64,000 nt of DNA from Ryuthela nishihirai (GCA_038380435.1 JAWZYU010000004.1:22604001-22668000), one strand, 5' to 3'; positions 1 through 12,246 are shown, counted from the first letter of the stretch. Notes: generated from the sequence alone by a model not told the origin. Program-made: numbers and translations.

Positions 1-1330
1 TCGTGAAATGCTGCCGGAAATCCAGGTATGGAACCGGCAGCGGAGAGTCGGACAAGGGCGTGGCTGACTTGGCAGCAACATCTGCCAAATCATTGCCCCT
101 GATACCGACATGACCGGGCACCCAACAGAAATGGATGGTGGTGATGGCTGCCAGATCTTAGAAAGAACAGGGTGAGGCCGATGCCTCACCGAGATCAAAG
201 CCTGTAGCAAACTAAGCGAGTCGGTGTAAAGCACACACCGACAATGATGCTTAGCCGCCATGTGGTCCAAGGCAAGGTTGATAGCGTGCAACTCTGCAGT
301 GAAGATGGATCATTGCAGTGGGATCTGGTCTGCAATGATTACATCACAGCAGACCGTGGCCAATCCCACCGATGTGCCGGACTTCGAGCCATCTGTGAAG
401 ACAAGCAAGAAGTTCGGGTGTGCAGCACGATGGCTGGCAAAGAGTTGCCGATACATACAGTTGGGTGTAAAGGCCTTCACCATCCTGCACAGGAAAAAAT
501 CGCAGGAAGGGGAAACAGTGAGCCACGATGGGAATGGCTCGGCTGTCAACTGTACGATGTTATCGAGACTGGTGTTGATGTCTCTGATGTAGCCTCGAAC
601 TCGCAAACCAAATGGACGAATGGCAGTCGATCGATTAGTGTAAAGCATTTCCCACTTCGGACTGAAAATGCAGTAAAAGTGGGATGGCCAGTCAGGGATC
701 GCAATTTAGATGCATATTGTAGGGACAACTGCTGACGGCGAAGAGATAAAGAGGGTTCGTCGGTCTCAACATAGAGACTCGACTGGTGAGGTGCAGAAGG
801 CTCCCGTGCAAACACAGAGAGCCTAGTGATGGAAGGGGTCCAGCACCTTCAGCACCGAATCCCGGGCAAAGTCGTACACCTGGGATCCGTAGTCCAGTTT
901 TGATCGGACAAGTGCATGGTAGAAGCGGAGCAAAAAACATCAGTCCGCCCCCCAAGAAAGGGAGGAGAGTACCTTGACGATGTTCATTGCCCGCATGCAC
1001 TTGGACCTGAGATGACGTATGTGTGGTAAAAAGGTCAATTTCCGATCAAAGATGAGATCGAGAAACTTGTCTCCGCCACAACTGGAATGATGTTACCCCC
1101 CAGCCGGAGCTCAGGATCCAGGTGAAGATTACGCTTGTGGCAAAAGTGCACACAAGCCATCTTCTGTGGGGAGAACTGAAACCCGTTTGCCGTCGCCCAA
1201 ACAGAAAGATTGTTCAGGGCAATTTGCAGTTGTCTTTCAATGACTCTCATGCTGAACGAAGAGCAAAATATGCTAAAGTCATCAACATAGAGGGCATTGA
1301 CTACTGATGGAGGAAATTGCCTAATAATAG

Positions 1331-2090
1331 TGTGATGCCCCCTCATTCACTTTTACTTTACCTTAACCAGTTTTGCTTAATTTACATTATATTTATCATT
1401 TTGGGGATTTTTATTTCCTTTTTGGAATCACAGCACTCATTTCCAATAGTTGGGAGTTGCGCTCCTAACTCTTCAGGGGCAATGAAACTTTCGATCAGGG
1501 GCAATGAAACTTTCGACTGTCACCCGCTAAAGCGCGTGCACAAGTACACGCCCCCTCTTGCGTCATAGCTTGCGCCGCTCATCAATTTATGCAAATATCT
1601 TTCCCAGCGTGCAACATGACACATGCGGGTTTTGTACCTCTTGTTATAACCAATGACATGTTGTCACAGTAGACAGACGTTAGACAGACAGAAGAGAGTG
1701 TGGTAGTAAGCATGGAGGAGCACAGTTAGTGCAGTGTGTGTAATCAAAGTTGAGAAATGATGTATCTTCTTCATTGAAGTTTTGGTGAGTGTTTTTTGGA
1801 AATATATTTGTTTGTTGTTTAAACCTTTCGAATCTTTACTAATTTTTTCTCTTGAGCAACGTTAATTGTTTGATTAGAATTTATCTTTACATTTTGACAA
1901 TCATTTAATATTTTTTGAATTCTTACTCATTAACGCTCGCTGGTATTTTGAACCCTAATTTAACTTTATGTTTTGGCAATTTGTTAATTATTGCCTGGCG
2001 CCCGACACAGCTATCCAGAGCATAAAAATAATTGGATCAGACAAAGGGTCCAAACTTTGAAAGTAATTTCATTTTCTTTGGCCCGTTACA
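1331..2090. mobile_element. Solo LTR, copy 1
   Basis: A 760-base block begins TGTGATGCCC and ends GCCCGTTACA. It interrupts the LINE-J1 reverse transcriptase exactly where LINE-J2 is continuous. The flanks repeat ATAG at 1327-1330 and 2091-2094, a 4-base target duplication. The same block occurs in the opposite orientation at 38014-38747. TG...CA ends, a 4-base duplication and no internal coding region fit a solo LTR left by recombination between the two LTRs of a Gypsy- or BEL-like element. The parent class cannot be told from the LTR alone. Transcriptional orientation is open. Confidence 0.87.
1473..1516. repeat. 22-base tandem duplication inside solo LTR 1
   Basis: Two adjacent 22-base units each contain GGGGCAATGAAACTTTCG. 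The copy at 38014-38747 has one diverged counterpart, so the duplication is specific to this LTR. Confidence 0.8.
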
Positions 2091-3940
2091 ATAGAATTAA
2101 TCTTGACAGCGAATAGCGTAACACTCAGAACGCAGCCTTGTGGCTCCCCCTGTTCTTGGGGGTACAGCCACAACAGAGTGTTGCCGACACGGACACGAAA
2201 AGAACATGCTAATGAGAAGTTGGAGATGAAGATCGGCATATGACCCCGCAAGCCGAAGCTGTGGAGGTCACGAAGAATGCCGAATCTCCAATCCGTGTCG
2301 CACACTTTTTCGATGTCGAAGAAAATTAACACCAGGTGCTCTCTTCGTAAAAATGAGTTTCTGATAGCCGATTCGAGGTGTATCAGATGGTCAAGAGTTG
2401 ACCATTGCCTGCGAAAGCCACACTGGGTGTTGGAAAGAAGGTTGTGATGTTCTAAATACCAGATAAGTCTGGCCAAATACCAGATAAGATGAACCATTCT
2501 TTCCAACACCTTGCACATTCAGCTCATCAATGCAATGGGTCAATAATTGGAAGGAATCTTGGAATCCTTTTGTGGCTTCGGGAAGGCCAAGATGATGGCC
2601 TCCCACCAGGAGTCCGGAAACTGCTTTTCCAGAAAAATGCGATTGAAGAGTCGGAGCAGTCAATCCTTACTCGATGGTGAGAGATGTAGGAGCATAGCAT
2701 AATAGACTTGTCTGACCCAACAGCAGATGCACGAGAGGAGTGCAGAGCAAGGCAAAGCTCCTCCATTATGAATGGCCTGTTGTAAGGCCCCAGGCCATTC
2801 GAGTGGAAGGACAGCGGAGAGCATTCCGCCTGCCTTTCTGGGCCAGAAATTTTGGGGAGTATGAGGAAGAAGAAGAGGTGGAGAAGAATGAGTCCCCCAG
2901 AGTGTCAGCAATTACTTTGGGATCAGCAATTGCCTGTCCATTGTGCTCCAGGATCGATAACGAGTGGGACATGCAGTCCCACACGACCTTAGAACTGGTC
3001 ATGCGGGTGATAGAAGAATGTATATTTGATACAAGATTCCTTCCAGCTCTGGTGCAGGATGAAACGAGCTTTTGCCCTGGCGTGTTTGAACTTTTCCAGG
3101 TTGCGGGACATCGGATATCTCTGAAACACCCCCCAAGCCTTGTTCTGAGCCTTACAAGCTGTGGTGGAATCTGGATTCCACGCAGGTTTTAGGAAAAGGT
3201 TTCAGAAAAAGAGGAAACCGTGTTGAAGTTTGAGGAATTGTTGATGCAGCTGCATCTACGATACAGTCTGTTATCTCCGCTACTGCCACACTGATTGGCT
3301 CCTGGCTGACAGAGTGGTTTCTCTGTCAGATTGGCTCTCTGGAGAGTCGAGCTCAGAGAGCAGCTCGAATTCACCCCAGTCAGCCCGACAGAGCCTCCAC
3401 CGTGAGACGCATGAAGGGCTGCTAGGCCCCCCCCCCCCACCCACGGGGAGGTGATCATTTCCCTAGGGTTGTCCTCGACCTCCCATGTAAAGAGTGGAAG
3501 GATCAAAGAGGAGCAGATGGTAAAGTCAATGGCAGTGAAAGTGCGGGTTGGGGAGTGAAAGTATGTACTGACACCAGTGTTCAACAGGATGAGAGAAGGA
3601 TACAGGAGCCACTGCTCTAGGACCCAGCCCCTCCCGTTACTGTCAGCACTGCCGAGAAGTGGACTCTCGTTATGAGGAAGAGGTCCCCCGTTATGAGGAA
3701 GAGGGATGGCAGCTGTGAGATGAGATCATCAAGGTCTTCCTGGAAGACGATGCTCCCAGGTGGAAGATAAATAGAGCAGACAGTAAGTGAGAACCCCACG
3801 AAGAGGCGGATGGCTACCACCACCTCTAAGTTTGTGGTGAGTGGCACACACAGATAGGCTGGTGTGCCTGAAGGAGGGCCTTGATGTCGTCAATATTCTT
3901 CTGGAATCCACGACAATTCCATTGTAGGAGTGTGGCCATC

Positions 3941-5254
3941 TCAGGACTTAGAAGAGTGGGCGGACGACGAATTCCTATTCAACTTAACCACCACGGAGGA
4001 CAGTTTAGTGAATAGGGGCGGTAGGTATCCATGTCCTCGGAATCGTCTGAAGAACACGGATCAGTGACCGCCCTTTGCAGAGGAGTGATTATTTTCTTTT
4101 TGGGCCCCTTAGGTTTGGAAGGTCTTCCTGTCTGAGGATGCGGAGGAGGAGACCTTCCAGTGGAAGGCTGAGTTGTAGGAATGGAAACCGGTGTTCATGT
4201 CGAAGTCGACACCACCCTCAGTTTCGTCTGCGTGAGGAGGTACTTTGCTGCAGGCGAGAAAGACTCAGTTGGTGGCATACTGATAACCAGTCTGCAATGC
4301 CAGTGAAGTCATTGGAACGATGGGCTTTCCAATGACTGCACCGACATAGAATACCTTGCTGGGTGGGGCGGGCAGTACAGCAAGCTTTCTTGCTTCAGCG
4401 TATGAGATGTTGTTCATAACTTTCAAACGTTGTACCTCTTTTTCCTCCTACCACTTTGGACAGTCACGGGAGTACGCTGGATGTTCGCCACTGCAGTTCA
4501 CACAGCATGCCTTTTCTGCTATGCAGTCAGGATCCAGATGATCCTTACTGCCACAGCGAGCACAGGTGGGTTTGCCCCGGCATGATGGGTCAAACCCACC
4601 TGTATGGTGGGTTTGACTGTATGTCTGACACTGAAAGCAGTGCAGAGGGTTCGGAATATACGGCCGTACTTCACAATGTAAATAACCTGCCTTGATGGAA
4701 GAAGGCAGGCGTGGCGTGTCAAATGTCGCAATCAGCACCCGGGTAGGTGTCAATTTACCATCACGGCGAGTCGAAACCCGATGGACCACTGTTACTCCTT
4801 GAGGTGTGAGCTTTAAGAGGATTTCCTCCTCAGTGACTCTGAGGAGGCCCCACTCAGTGATCACACCCAGAGAGGAATTCAGAGTTTTGTGGGGAGTGAC
4901 CTCAACAGTCACCCCACCAATCTCTGTAACCTTAAGGAGTACTTCTGAATATTTAGAACAAGCAATCTCAACTTGTAAGTCACCAGATCATAAGCATTTT
5001 ATGGATTTCGGCTCTCCCGCAAGACCTTTCAAACCTTTATTCACGAAAAATGGGGGCATGTCTCCAAGTACCTGATTGCCAGTGGAGTGGACGATCAGGA
5101 ATCTCGGGAATGAAGACACAGAAAACGATGGCAGAGATAACAGAGACAAGGAAGGTGGGGTCTCATGTCGAGCCCTCTTGTTGGCAGTGATCGCATTATT
5201 TTCTTCATTCTCTCTCATTTTTTTTGTGTGTGATTCAGTGCCCGCTGTCCCCAC
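3941..5254 (-). pseudogene. LINE-J1 ORF1: gag-like nucleic-acid-binding protein with CCHC knuckles (decayed)
   Basis: An N-terminal part rich in charged residues leads into FLIVHSTGNQVLGDMPPFFV, then VTPHKTLNSSLGVI and a segment ending IPNPLHCFQCQ. Cysteine-histidine knuckles follow: CARCGSKDHLDPDC and CVNCSGEHPAYSRDC, both CX2CX4HX4C. This layout is the ORF1 of arthropod Jockey/I LINEs, which binds element RNA. The reading frame is the same at 5254 and 4912 and is broken by a TGA at 4988-4990 in the context KCL-stop-SGDL. A CGA to TGA change would explain that stop. The C-terminal part runs to a TGA at 3943-3941. The choice of first ATG at 5254 is only the longest open start. Confidence 0.8.
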
Positions 5255-5945
5255 CCTCCACAGAGCCCAACAAGGGGATGCTCAGTCGGGTGCCAGGGTT
5301 ACGCAGGCACTATACCCACACAGACAATGAGCCAAGCCCTCACAAATAAATATAAGGAAAATAAAAAGAGAAATCTGCAAAACAAAAACAATTTACACAA
5401 AAGAAACAAAATTGTAAAATAACAAAATTGTGAAAGACCAAACTTGCCTCACAAAGAAAGGATAACTTCAAAAGGAAAATAAGTTGTGAGAAAATTTGCA
5501 AACCTGTACCCAGACTGTGGGCAAGGTTACTCACCGCTCTGCATAGTTGACCCTAGCAGGACCTGCCCACCAGCCGATTGCTCCTGGGGGACCCACCCCA
5601 GAAGCTCCCGTTTACCGGAAGCAGAGGCCAAAGCAGTGTATAGCAGAGGCTCCGGAATCCGCCTCCCAGCCCCACGACAGACAGGCTCCCCAGTGGCAAA
5701 ACGGCCAAAGGGGACCCCACCAGTCATGAGCTGGGGAGAGAAGACAGGGACCCCTGAACAACTACCAGGATCCTCCTTTCCCAGACACAGGTCTCCATGC
5801 ACGGCAAACAAGTGGGCGAGCGTTCAGGACCCTGTGAAGGTAACCGAGCCAGTGGAACCTTTACAGGGTGGTCCCCTCATTGCATACCGGAGCTCGCACT
5901 GAGGGGCCACGTGGTCGACCTTGTCATGTGCACTGTGACACACCT

Positions 5946-6934
5946 GGTCAGGTACACTGATTCTGTGGGTGGTCATATTATTCTGATACGACTGTGTATA
6001 TATATATTTTGTTTTTTGAAAGGAAGAAGGTATTTCTCTACACAAAGGATGGAGATAACCTAGAAGCTATATTAGACTTGTTCTGGTTTCTCATACAACA
6101 TAAAAACACTTACACAAGGACATGCCCTGCTGGTATTAGCAGTCAGGTACGCTAACCACTAGACCAGATAGTGCTCAGATTCAGGGTACAATAATATTAT
6201 TCAAACATATTTTATTATATGTGGCCTTTGCTGCTTTCTGTTGTTATTCTTGGGCATGGGTGGTAGTTTTCACTCTTTGGTGTTGCACTGAATGAAGTTG
6301 CAGCCATCTGAAGGTAGCAGTTAGAGACTAGCAAAATGTCTTGTACAATAAGAGTTATGTTCAAATAATTCATGCTACATCAAATCAAGAATTCATTGAA
6401 TATTTTAAATAATTTGACATAAACTGATACATTTTATGATTTTTGAAAGATTTAACTTTTCAATATTTTGATTCAAAACTTGAACTGTATTTAAAAATAA
6501 ATTATCCCTTATGCAGCTACTTGCTACAAAGATCAGAATAGGAGCCTGCCAGTAGAATACACCATAGAGATCTCTGAGGAAGGTGATTTCAGCAGAAAGA
6601 CAAGGAAAGAAACGTCTATGCCTTATCTGAGGCTAAAATGTGCAGGTTCCTTTGATTAGGAGCCAAGCATGCTAACTACTTGGCCACAGAGACAACTAAA
6701 TTACATTAGTAAGAAAAGATTTCCATGCTCTGTTAAAAAATGTTAAACTATATGCTATGCATTTTAATTTGTATTTGACAATGTATCTATATATTGTACA
6801 TAATTTGAAATATTTTAATTTAAATCTTATTACATAATACTTTTAATTCAAAATTAGAAAAGCAATTTAAAAGTTAATGTCAGTTTCTTACAGATTACTC
6901 TGTTTCCTCTATATTCAATTTTGTCTATACTTAC
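5946..6934. other. ORC4 intron sequence with a possible tRNA-like SINE relic
   Basis: AT-rich, no coding potential seen. At 6120-6185 the minus strand reads like a tRNA 5' half (TGGTCTAGTGGTTAGCGTAC, a good box A), without a convincing box B. It may be a worn SINE-B. The stretch follows the ORC4 donor at 6934 in gene direction; I found no further ORC4 exon in it. Confidence 0.5.
6545..6705 (-). mobile_element. SINE-B (tRNA-derived), minus, diverged
   Basis: The minus strand reads CTGTGGCCAAGTAGTTAGCA (box A), a degraded GAACCTGC box-B region, then TTTCTGCTGA, the body motif shared with the better copies at 26546 and 29371. Ends are approximate. Confidence 0.6.
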
Positions 6935-7083
6935 AAGTCGGCATGAAAGTCCAATTATACACAGAGGGGAGTGTCCAGACTGGGCAACATCAAAAAGATT
7001 ATATAGTAATGTTTGATTTTTATGATGACAGAACAAATCAAACTCATCCAAAGCAATTATGATAGATTTACTTTGCTGACTAC
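6935..7083 (-). CDS. ORC4: ORC4, exon with AAA+ Walker B
   Basis: An internal exon of origin recognition complex subunit 4, a nuclear AAA+ protein that helps ORC bind origins and load the MCM helicase. The acceptor is TTTGCAG with first exon base 7083. The donor is GTAAGT with last exon base 6935. After two bases that complete a split Gly codon, 49 codons read [17 protein letters not shown], then [18 protein letters not shown], and end IIGLSCRL. Human ORC4, as I recall it, has [20 protein letters not shown] at this point, near-identical. LDEFD is the Walker B motif that coordinates Mg-ATP, and IIGLSCRL aligns with the sensor-1 strand. No stops, canonical sites and a phase that fits the upstream exon at 12198-12246 point to a working host gene. 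Confidence 0.95.
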
Positions 7084-9803
7084 CTGCAAAGAGAAATAAT
7101 TTAAAATTTATAATATATATTATGTCAAAAATATTTTTGCGCTTATATCTAATGAGACTAACAGAATGCGCTAAGACTTTCTACAGCTTCATGAGATGTT
7201 TATAATTCAAATGCATTTATTTCTAAAAAGCAAAAAAAAAAATTGCAATGTCCTCCTTTCATAAAATCCCTAACCATCAAATCAAACCATTCATTCATCC
7301 ACACATCACATATATAACCTTTACGAAGGCCTAAACCTAAACTTAGCCTACATTAATACTTTGGTTCTACATAATACTTTTCTTCTTTTTACTCAATGGT
7401 AACATAATTAAACAAAAACCATTAAAATCTTACAACAATCATTGGGATTTGGTTAATACGTAAAAGGACTTAAATTAAGCCTATATTAAATGATGGTATG
7501 GTATAATATATATATTAAATCAATGCCAGATTTGTGCCTCATGTGAACCCCTTGGCCACAAGAAGTGGTAGTACACAATTATGTCGCCTTTTTTATATTT
7601 TTTATTAAAAAGAAACACAAATTTTTCAACCATGAAAAAAGGAAGTAATGTAATAAAAATGAAGTGGTTATTTTAATAAGTAACACAATATTTTTCCCTT
7701 TTGGTAACAAATCTAACATTTTACTTTGCATATGATCTATATGCTATAATCAAAGCTCTGTAACTTTAAAATAAGCTTTTCACAGAAAAATGTCATAAGA
7801 AATAATTTTAAAATTTAAAAAATTCCCCAAATCTTGTTTTTCAACAATATTTGTCTAATAGAGTTCTGGAAGCTCAAATATTTATCTGCAGTGTTACTTG
7901 TTGCAAGAATTTGTCTCAAAAGTTATAAGTCAATTACTACAACAAATGTAATTTTAGAAATTTGTATGTAATGGTTTTCTAGTTTCCATTAATTTCAAAA
8001 AAGTATTTAGAAGAAGTGTAAAGGCAGTATATGCTCTCAAATATTTCAGATTTGGATAAATTTTATTGAAATGAGGATTGTGGGAAATTCCATCGACTTT
8101 CTAAAATCCACTGCAAATGGTGAATGATGTATATCACTGCAGTGCTGCATAATTGATATGCTTATCACCTCCCTGACAATGGAGGCCTGGAATTTGGTGA
8201 TTGTTATGGAATACAGAAAGTAGAAAACACGTGTGATTTAAGGTAGCCCTATAGCCAAAAGTTCACTTACGTGACGACAGGAAACTAAGGGGGCCATTTA
8301 GTATAGAAGTGATGACAGATGATCCAGCATCCTCAGGATATCCTTCACAGGCTTGTGATGTGCAGTGGTGCACCATTCTTCAAAACTAAGATTCTGATCA
8401 ACACTCCCCTCTGCTCACGTACAGGTCTCCTGTAGAAGTGCCAATTCTATTGTTCTGTCACAGTTGCCATGTTCTGGCTAGACATATTGTTACTTCAAAG
8501 AAATATAGCCTTGGAACATGGTCAGCAATAAACCCACACCAGATAGTTACCTAGCCTTGGGTAGGGGGTCTCAACAATTTTGTGGGTTTACTTCTGCCAA
8601 ATGCAATTTTACATGCTGACCTCACTCATTACGACACTTGGGCACTGTCACACAAATGTATAAACAGAAGAAGTAATAATGAATTTAAAATTTTGCATAT
8701 ATTATCTGCCATAGCTAAAAAAAAACATAATAGCATTTTTCTACTTGTTTTGTAAACATTATTTGCCATATTGTGTGGAAAATTACAATATTCTTTGAGA
8801 ATCAGTGTTACATCTTATGTTTAGTTTATACAATATTAATTTATCCCTTATGGACACTATTGGAATCTTAACATTATATATTTTGGCAATTACAGGAATG
8901 TAGTGATATACAATAGCAATGAACTGCATGTCGTAGGGCAACAAATTCAGAGTGGCCCATTATGCAATTCGTTAATACAATCAAATGTGCTACATAGCCA
9001 AAATCTTCATTTGACTATATTAGTGAATTGGAAAAATACTACAAAGAAGATTATTAATTGTGAAGTAAACAAAAATACTAAAACTATATATATATTGCTT
9101 TATATAAATATTTTTTTTACCTTTTCAAGTTGTTCCCAAACTGTATAGTCTGGAGACCAAGTCTGTTCCTAGCATCTCTTCTGGTAAGGCTTGTACTTGC
9201 AGCTTGAGAAGGGAGGTATCTAATTATATTTTTACGAAAATTTTTATTTCACGAAAAATACTGAAGGTAAATTAGTGGATTTGTAGCAGATGACCACATT
9301 CCCACTTTTTATTGATGAGCTACATATTTTAGTTTTCATGTGCTGATAAGTTAAGATGTACTGTAGCTTGCTTTTTCTCCTGTAATATGATTTTTTGTGA
9401 AGGTACAGAAATGTTGCAATTTTCAGATCAACAAATATTAATGTTTAAGATAACGTTAGGATCTTTATTAAAAACCTAAACTTCACTAAGTTACACTTAA
9501 CTTTACTTAATTATTAAATTATTATTAATAAAATAATTAAAAATAATAAAATATAATTAATTAAAAATAATTATAACATAAAGAAATATATTTTTGGGGA
9601 CCTTTTTCTTTGAGCCATAATCATTCCTTCTATGATTCAATTCAGAGTTGCAACCCAATTCATTTCGGCTGATTTACCTGCAAGTGACAATATCACAATT
9701 GCTTGTGTCGTTAATGCTGCAGCATTGCAAATGTGTCTCACTTTGAGACATGATTGCAGGCAAGAGTTAGGTGGCATTAGAAACCAAAGCTCAATAGAGA
9801 GAA
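7084..9803. other. ORC4 intron, mostly unique AT-rich sequence
   Basis: No transposon or exon recognised with confidence. Contains poly-A/T tracts and (TA)n patches (about 7503-7516, 9084-9110, 9505-9580). A segment near 9115-9200 has splice-like borders on both strands (a GGTAAGG on plus, AAAAGGTAAAA on minus), but it aligns to no ORC4 segment I know. Confidence 0.5.
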
Positions 9804-9815
9804 GTAAGAGAGGAT

Positions 9816-10203
9816 TTGGGTTGGGTTGTTTTACCTCTGAGCAGCACTTTTTTGCACACCATGGGCTAAATGGCCAGGTCACATGGACCCCGAAGGCTCA
9901 GAGAAGATTGGGGGAGGGGACCCACTGGAACAGCTGTTGGGAGACAGATGGTAGCCTCCCGTCAAGGCCATCCAGTGTGTTCTTTAACGTGCACAGGGTA
10001 TGACTCTCCCACACACGGGGCCACGGCTTAACGTCCCATCCGACGGACGGCGGCCTTTCCAAGCCCATCGGTGTCCCCTACTGACCGTGGGCAGGGCGGG
10101 GAATTTTGCGGAGATAAATCTCAACGCTGACCCAGTTGGGACTCGAACCTGGGAACTACAGATTACGAGCCTGGCGTGCTACCGACTGAGCCACACCCGC
10201 CCC
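9816..10203 (-). mobile_element. SINE-A (tRNA-Thr-derived), minus, complete
   Basis: A 388-base copy with the tRNA-like head at its right end (boxes A and B read on minus) and the tail GTTGTTTTACC at the left. The flanks repeat AGTAAGAGAGGA at 9804-9815 and 10204-10215, a 12-base target duplication, so both ends are exact. The surrounding sequence (9632-9803 and 10216-10330) was contiguous before insertion. Confidence 0.92.
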
Positions 10204-10500
10204 AGTAAGAGAGGAAGTTCAGTAGCAAGGAGTAGAGTGAGGAGTAAAACTAAGGGTAGAAGCCGAGTAGGAGCTCTACAGCAATGTTTGCATAGTGTAG
10301 CTTATTGTTTAATCCTAGCATGGTGACAACTACAGCATTTTGTTTAATTGAAGAGCTGGGTGTATCTTTGGCCTGTACTGACGAGTTCAGATTTAATAAA
10401 CTGTTTTATTCTATTGAATTTGATTCGATATAATTTTTTTTTCTTTTTGAGCAGATTAACATTAACTAGAGTTTAGTTTGGTGTTAAAGGTTAAAATATA

Positions 10501-11782
10501 TAGGGGTTTATCAAAATAATGGAAACACCCACGGTGACTGGAGTACACACAAAGCACTGTATGCATATCACAGGGACGATGTCACCTGTGGTGTGAGGTA
10601 TATAAAGGGGAGAAGTACAATGTTGGCTATCACATAGCAGTGCCACAAGTGCAGGTGAAACAGCATTGGGTGTAACTGTAGACAATATCAGATCTCAGTG
10701 ACCTCCAAAAAAGCATGATCATTGGTGTGCATCTTGCAGGAGTTTCAGTAACCAAAATGGTGGAAATAGTAAGTGTAACACAAGGAACTGTATCACAGAT
10801 TATGATTACCTATCAAAAAGGATAGGGCGTTGCCTCTCAACGTGAAAATTGTGGACACCATATGAAGTTGTCAGATAGGGATAGGTGAACGTTGGCACGG
10901 ATTGTACAATGGAAGCACAAGATCATGGCATCACAAATAGCAGAGTTGAACACCAATTGGAATGATCCCATTTCCATCATAACAGTTCATCAGGAACTTC
11001 ATCATGTCGGTATTTATGACTGTTCTGCATCCACAAACCTCTGATTACCAACATCAATGCAACGTGTAAGGTGATAAAAAGCACATAAAAATTGGGATGC
11101 TAAAGAATGGCAACGTGTCATCTGGTCTGATGAATCGTGCTATACATTGTTTCCCACCACTGGTAGAGTGTACATCTGGTGAAAACCTGCAGAAGTGTAC
11201 CAACCTGTCGTTTCACTTGATTCCAACTGTGAAGCATGGAGGTGGATCACTGATGCTGCGGGTGCCATATCATGGCATTCCTTAAGGCCATTAGTTCTTC
11301 TGCAGGTTCATGTCACATTTGCAATGTATGAACTCATTCTCGGGGACCATCTGAATCCAATGTTGCGGGCAATGTTCCCTAATGACTGTCCCTGATTTTA
11401 AGCAGATAATGCACCAGTGCATTGTGCAAAACGTATCAAGTTGTGGTTTGCAAAGTATGAGATGAGCACAATTTCCAGATGTGCCGTACCCAGATGGATG
11501 ATAGCCACCTCAATCTCCAGACCTCAATATTATAGAACATTGTGGAAATATGTGGAGCTCAAGACGATATAACACTTTCTACCTCCAGCATCATTGGCAC
11601 AGTTGGGCAATATTTTTATAGGAAGAATGGTCCCACATTCCATTACCATACATGCATGACTTGTAATAGTCTATTCCATGTCGAATTGTGTCTGTTCTGA
11701 ACACACCCGAGGTGGGCCTACAGCTCATTAATAAAATGTTCTACACAAACAGTACGTGTTTCTATTTTGATAAATCCCTGTA
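10501..11782 (+). mobile_element. Tc1/mariner-type DNA transposon
   Basis: The ends are TAGGGGTTTATCAAAATA at the left and the inverted TATTTTGATAAATCCCTG at the right. TA dinucleotides lie outside both ends (10499-10500 and 11783-11784), the Tc1/mariner target duplication. The 1282-base length is typical of a full Tc1-like element. The interior carries a broken transposase, so it is an inactive but almost undeleted copy. Confidence 0.88.
10680..11700 (+). pseudogene. Tc1-like transposase (DD34E family), decayed
   Basis: Conceptual translation in several frames gives an N-terminal helix-turn-helix region (SDLQKSMIIGVHLAG, 10700 on), then the catalytic core: VIWSDES near 11118 with the first Asp, YQPVVSLDSN, a DNAPVH box near 11406 with the second Asp, and PDLNIIEH near 11518 with the Glu. 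Spacing between the last two fits DD34E. Stops (for example in the segment just before DNAPVH) and frameshifts make it non-functional. The family cuts and pastes at TA. Confidence 0.85.
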
Positions 11783-11874
11783 TTTATTCACAGAAGTACA
11801 GAATATGTTTTATTTTCCACGATTTTTGCTGTATTTACAATGCAGAATTTAACCTAAGGCCTATATAAGGCTCC

Positions 11875-12000
11875 TGATGACATGTCAGAGCACCTGACAT
11901 CATCAGGAGGTCATGGGTTCAGATCCCATCCAGCTCAAGACAATTTTTTCTCTACAACCATCTTCTGTCACTTAAAATACAGCTTGATAGTGGATGAATT
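11875..12000 (+). mobile_element. SINE-C (tRNA-like head, short body)
   Basis: The head contains GTCAGAGCACCTGACAT, a five-base anticodon-like stem (CCTGA/TCAGG) and a box B GGGTTCAGATCCC at 11915-11927. The body is CTCTACAACCATCTTCTGTC and ends near CAGCTTGATAGTGGATG. Two more copies, each split by another insertion, are at 24275-24745 and 24962-26205. Confidence 0.7.
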
Positions 12001-12197
12001 CTCATTAAATCAATGAGCTGTGAATTTGTATGTCTAAAATTTATTGCCTTTCTCATGCTGAAATGAAATTTTGAACTCTATTTTTGGCAAATAGAATGAC
12101 TGGCACCAAAAAAATTACACTATCTGGCATGTTTTTGATTTATGATTGAAGCATTACAATCCCACTAAGATAATAATAGAAAGTATAAGCAACTAAC

Positions 12198-12246
12198 CAC
12201 TTTTTAGCACTGCCAACAAGAAAGTGAGTTTTTCAGCAAAGCTACC
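12198..12246 (-). CDS. ORC4: ORC4, 49-base exon
   Basis: Sixteen codons plus one base: GSFAEKLTFLLAVLKS and the first base of Gly. Human ORC4 has GSFAENLSFLLEALKKG directly before the Walker B segment. The acceptor is CTTTTCCAG with first exon base 12246. The donor is GTTAGT with last base 12198. The upstream exon ends in phase 0 on DKVF, and the human order is DKVF then GSFAE. The downstream exon starts with the two bases GT that complete this Gly. The three-way agreement of sequence, order and phase makes this tiny exon secure. It is too short to be found by ORF length. The segment links the alpha-helical part after Walker A to the Walker B strand. Confidence 0.94.

Larger units (their letters stand above)
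1..3939 (-). pseudogene. LINE-J1 ORF2: endonuclease, reverse transcriptase, RNase H (decayed)
   Basis: The frame starts at ATG 3939-3937 with an N-terminus reading MATLLQWNCRGF, the usual start of an APE-type LINE endonuclease. A decayed GD motif follows near 3670, and the endonuclease C-terminus lies near 3189-3584 (WEVEDNP, aligning with the copy 2 stretch that ends SDHLP). The reverse transcriptase covers about 1035-3125: WYLEHHNLLSNTQCGFRRQ and FFDIEKVCDTDWRFGILRDL at 2069-2518, then the catalytic YVDD box near 1280-1300. The RNase H start is at 310-735 (FTDGSKSGTSVG). Several frames are needed, so it is a pseudogene. The start is only one base from the ORF1 stop, which suggests coupled translation in the live ancestor. 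Confidence 0.83.
1..5945 (-). mobile_element. I/Jockey-like LINE with RNase H, copy 1 (LINE-J1), 3' end off the window
   Basis: A non-LTR retrotransposon read on the minus strand. In element order it has a GC-rich leader (about 5945-5255), a gag-like ORF1 (5254-3941), and an ORF2 with endonuclease, reverse transcriptase and RNase H running off the left edge. It is colinear with LINE-J2 at 60551-64000, which supplies the missing 3' end. Base composition is clearly GC-richer than the surrounding intron. Stops and frameshifts are scattered through both ORFs, and a solo LTR splits the reverse transcriptase at 1331-2090, so the copy is dead. The 5' boundary near 5945 is placed by the change in base composition and is approximate. 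The RNase H domain favours the I group over classical Jockey elements, which usually lack one. Confidence 0.85.

Noticed and set aside
244..735. Plus-strand open frames of 100-160 codons over 244-735 and 61495-61880
   Set aside because: They are antisense shadows of the LINE-J RNase H and repeat in both copies for that reason.
9115..9200. Possible extra exon with splice-like borders
   Set aside because: The translation on neither strand aligns to ORC4, and the ORC4 exons at 12198 and 6935 already join in phase, leaving no room for it.
9632..10003. A 123-codon plus frame across 9632-10003
   Set aside because: Half of it is reverse-strand SINE-A, and the duplication AGTAAGAGAGGA cuts it; the same text recurs in other SINE-A copies.
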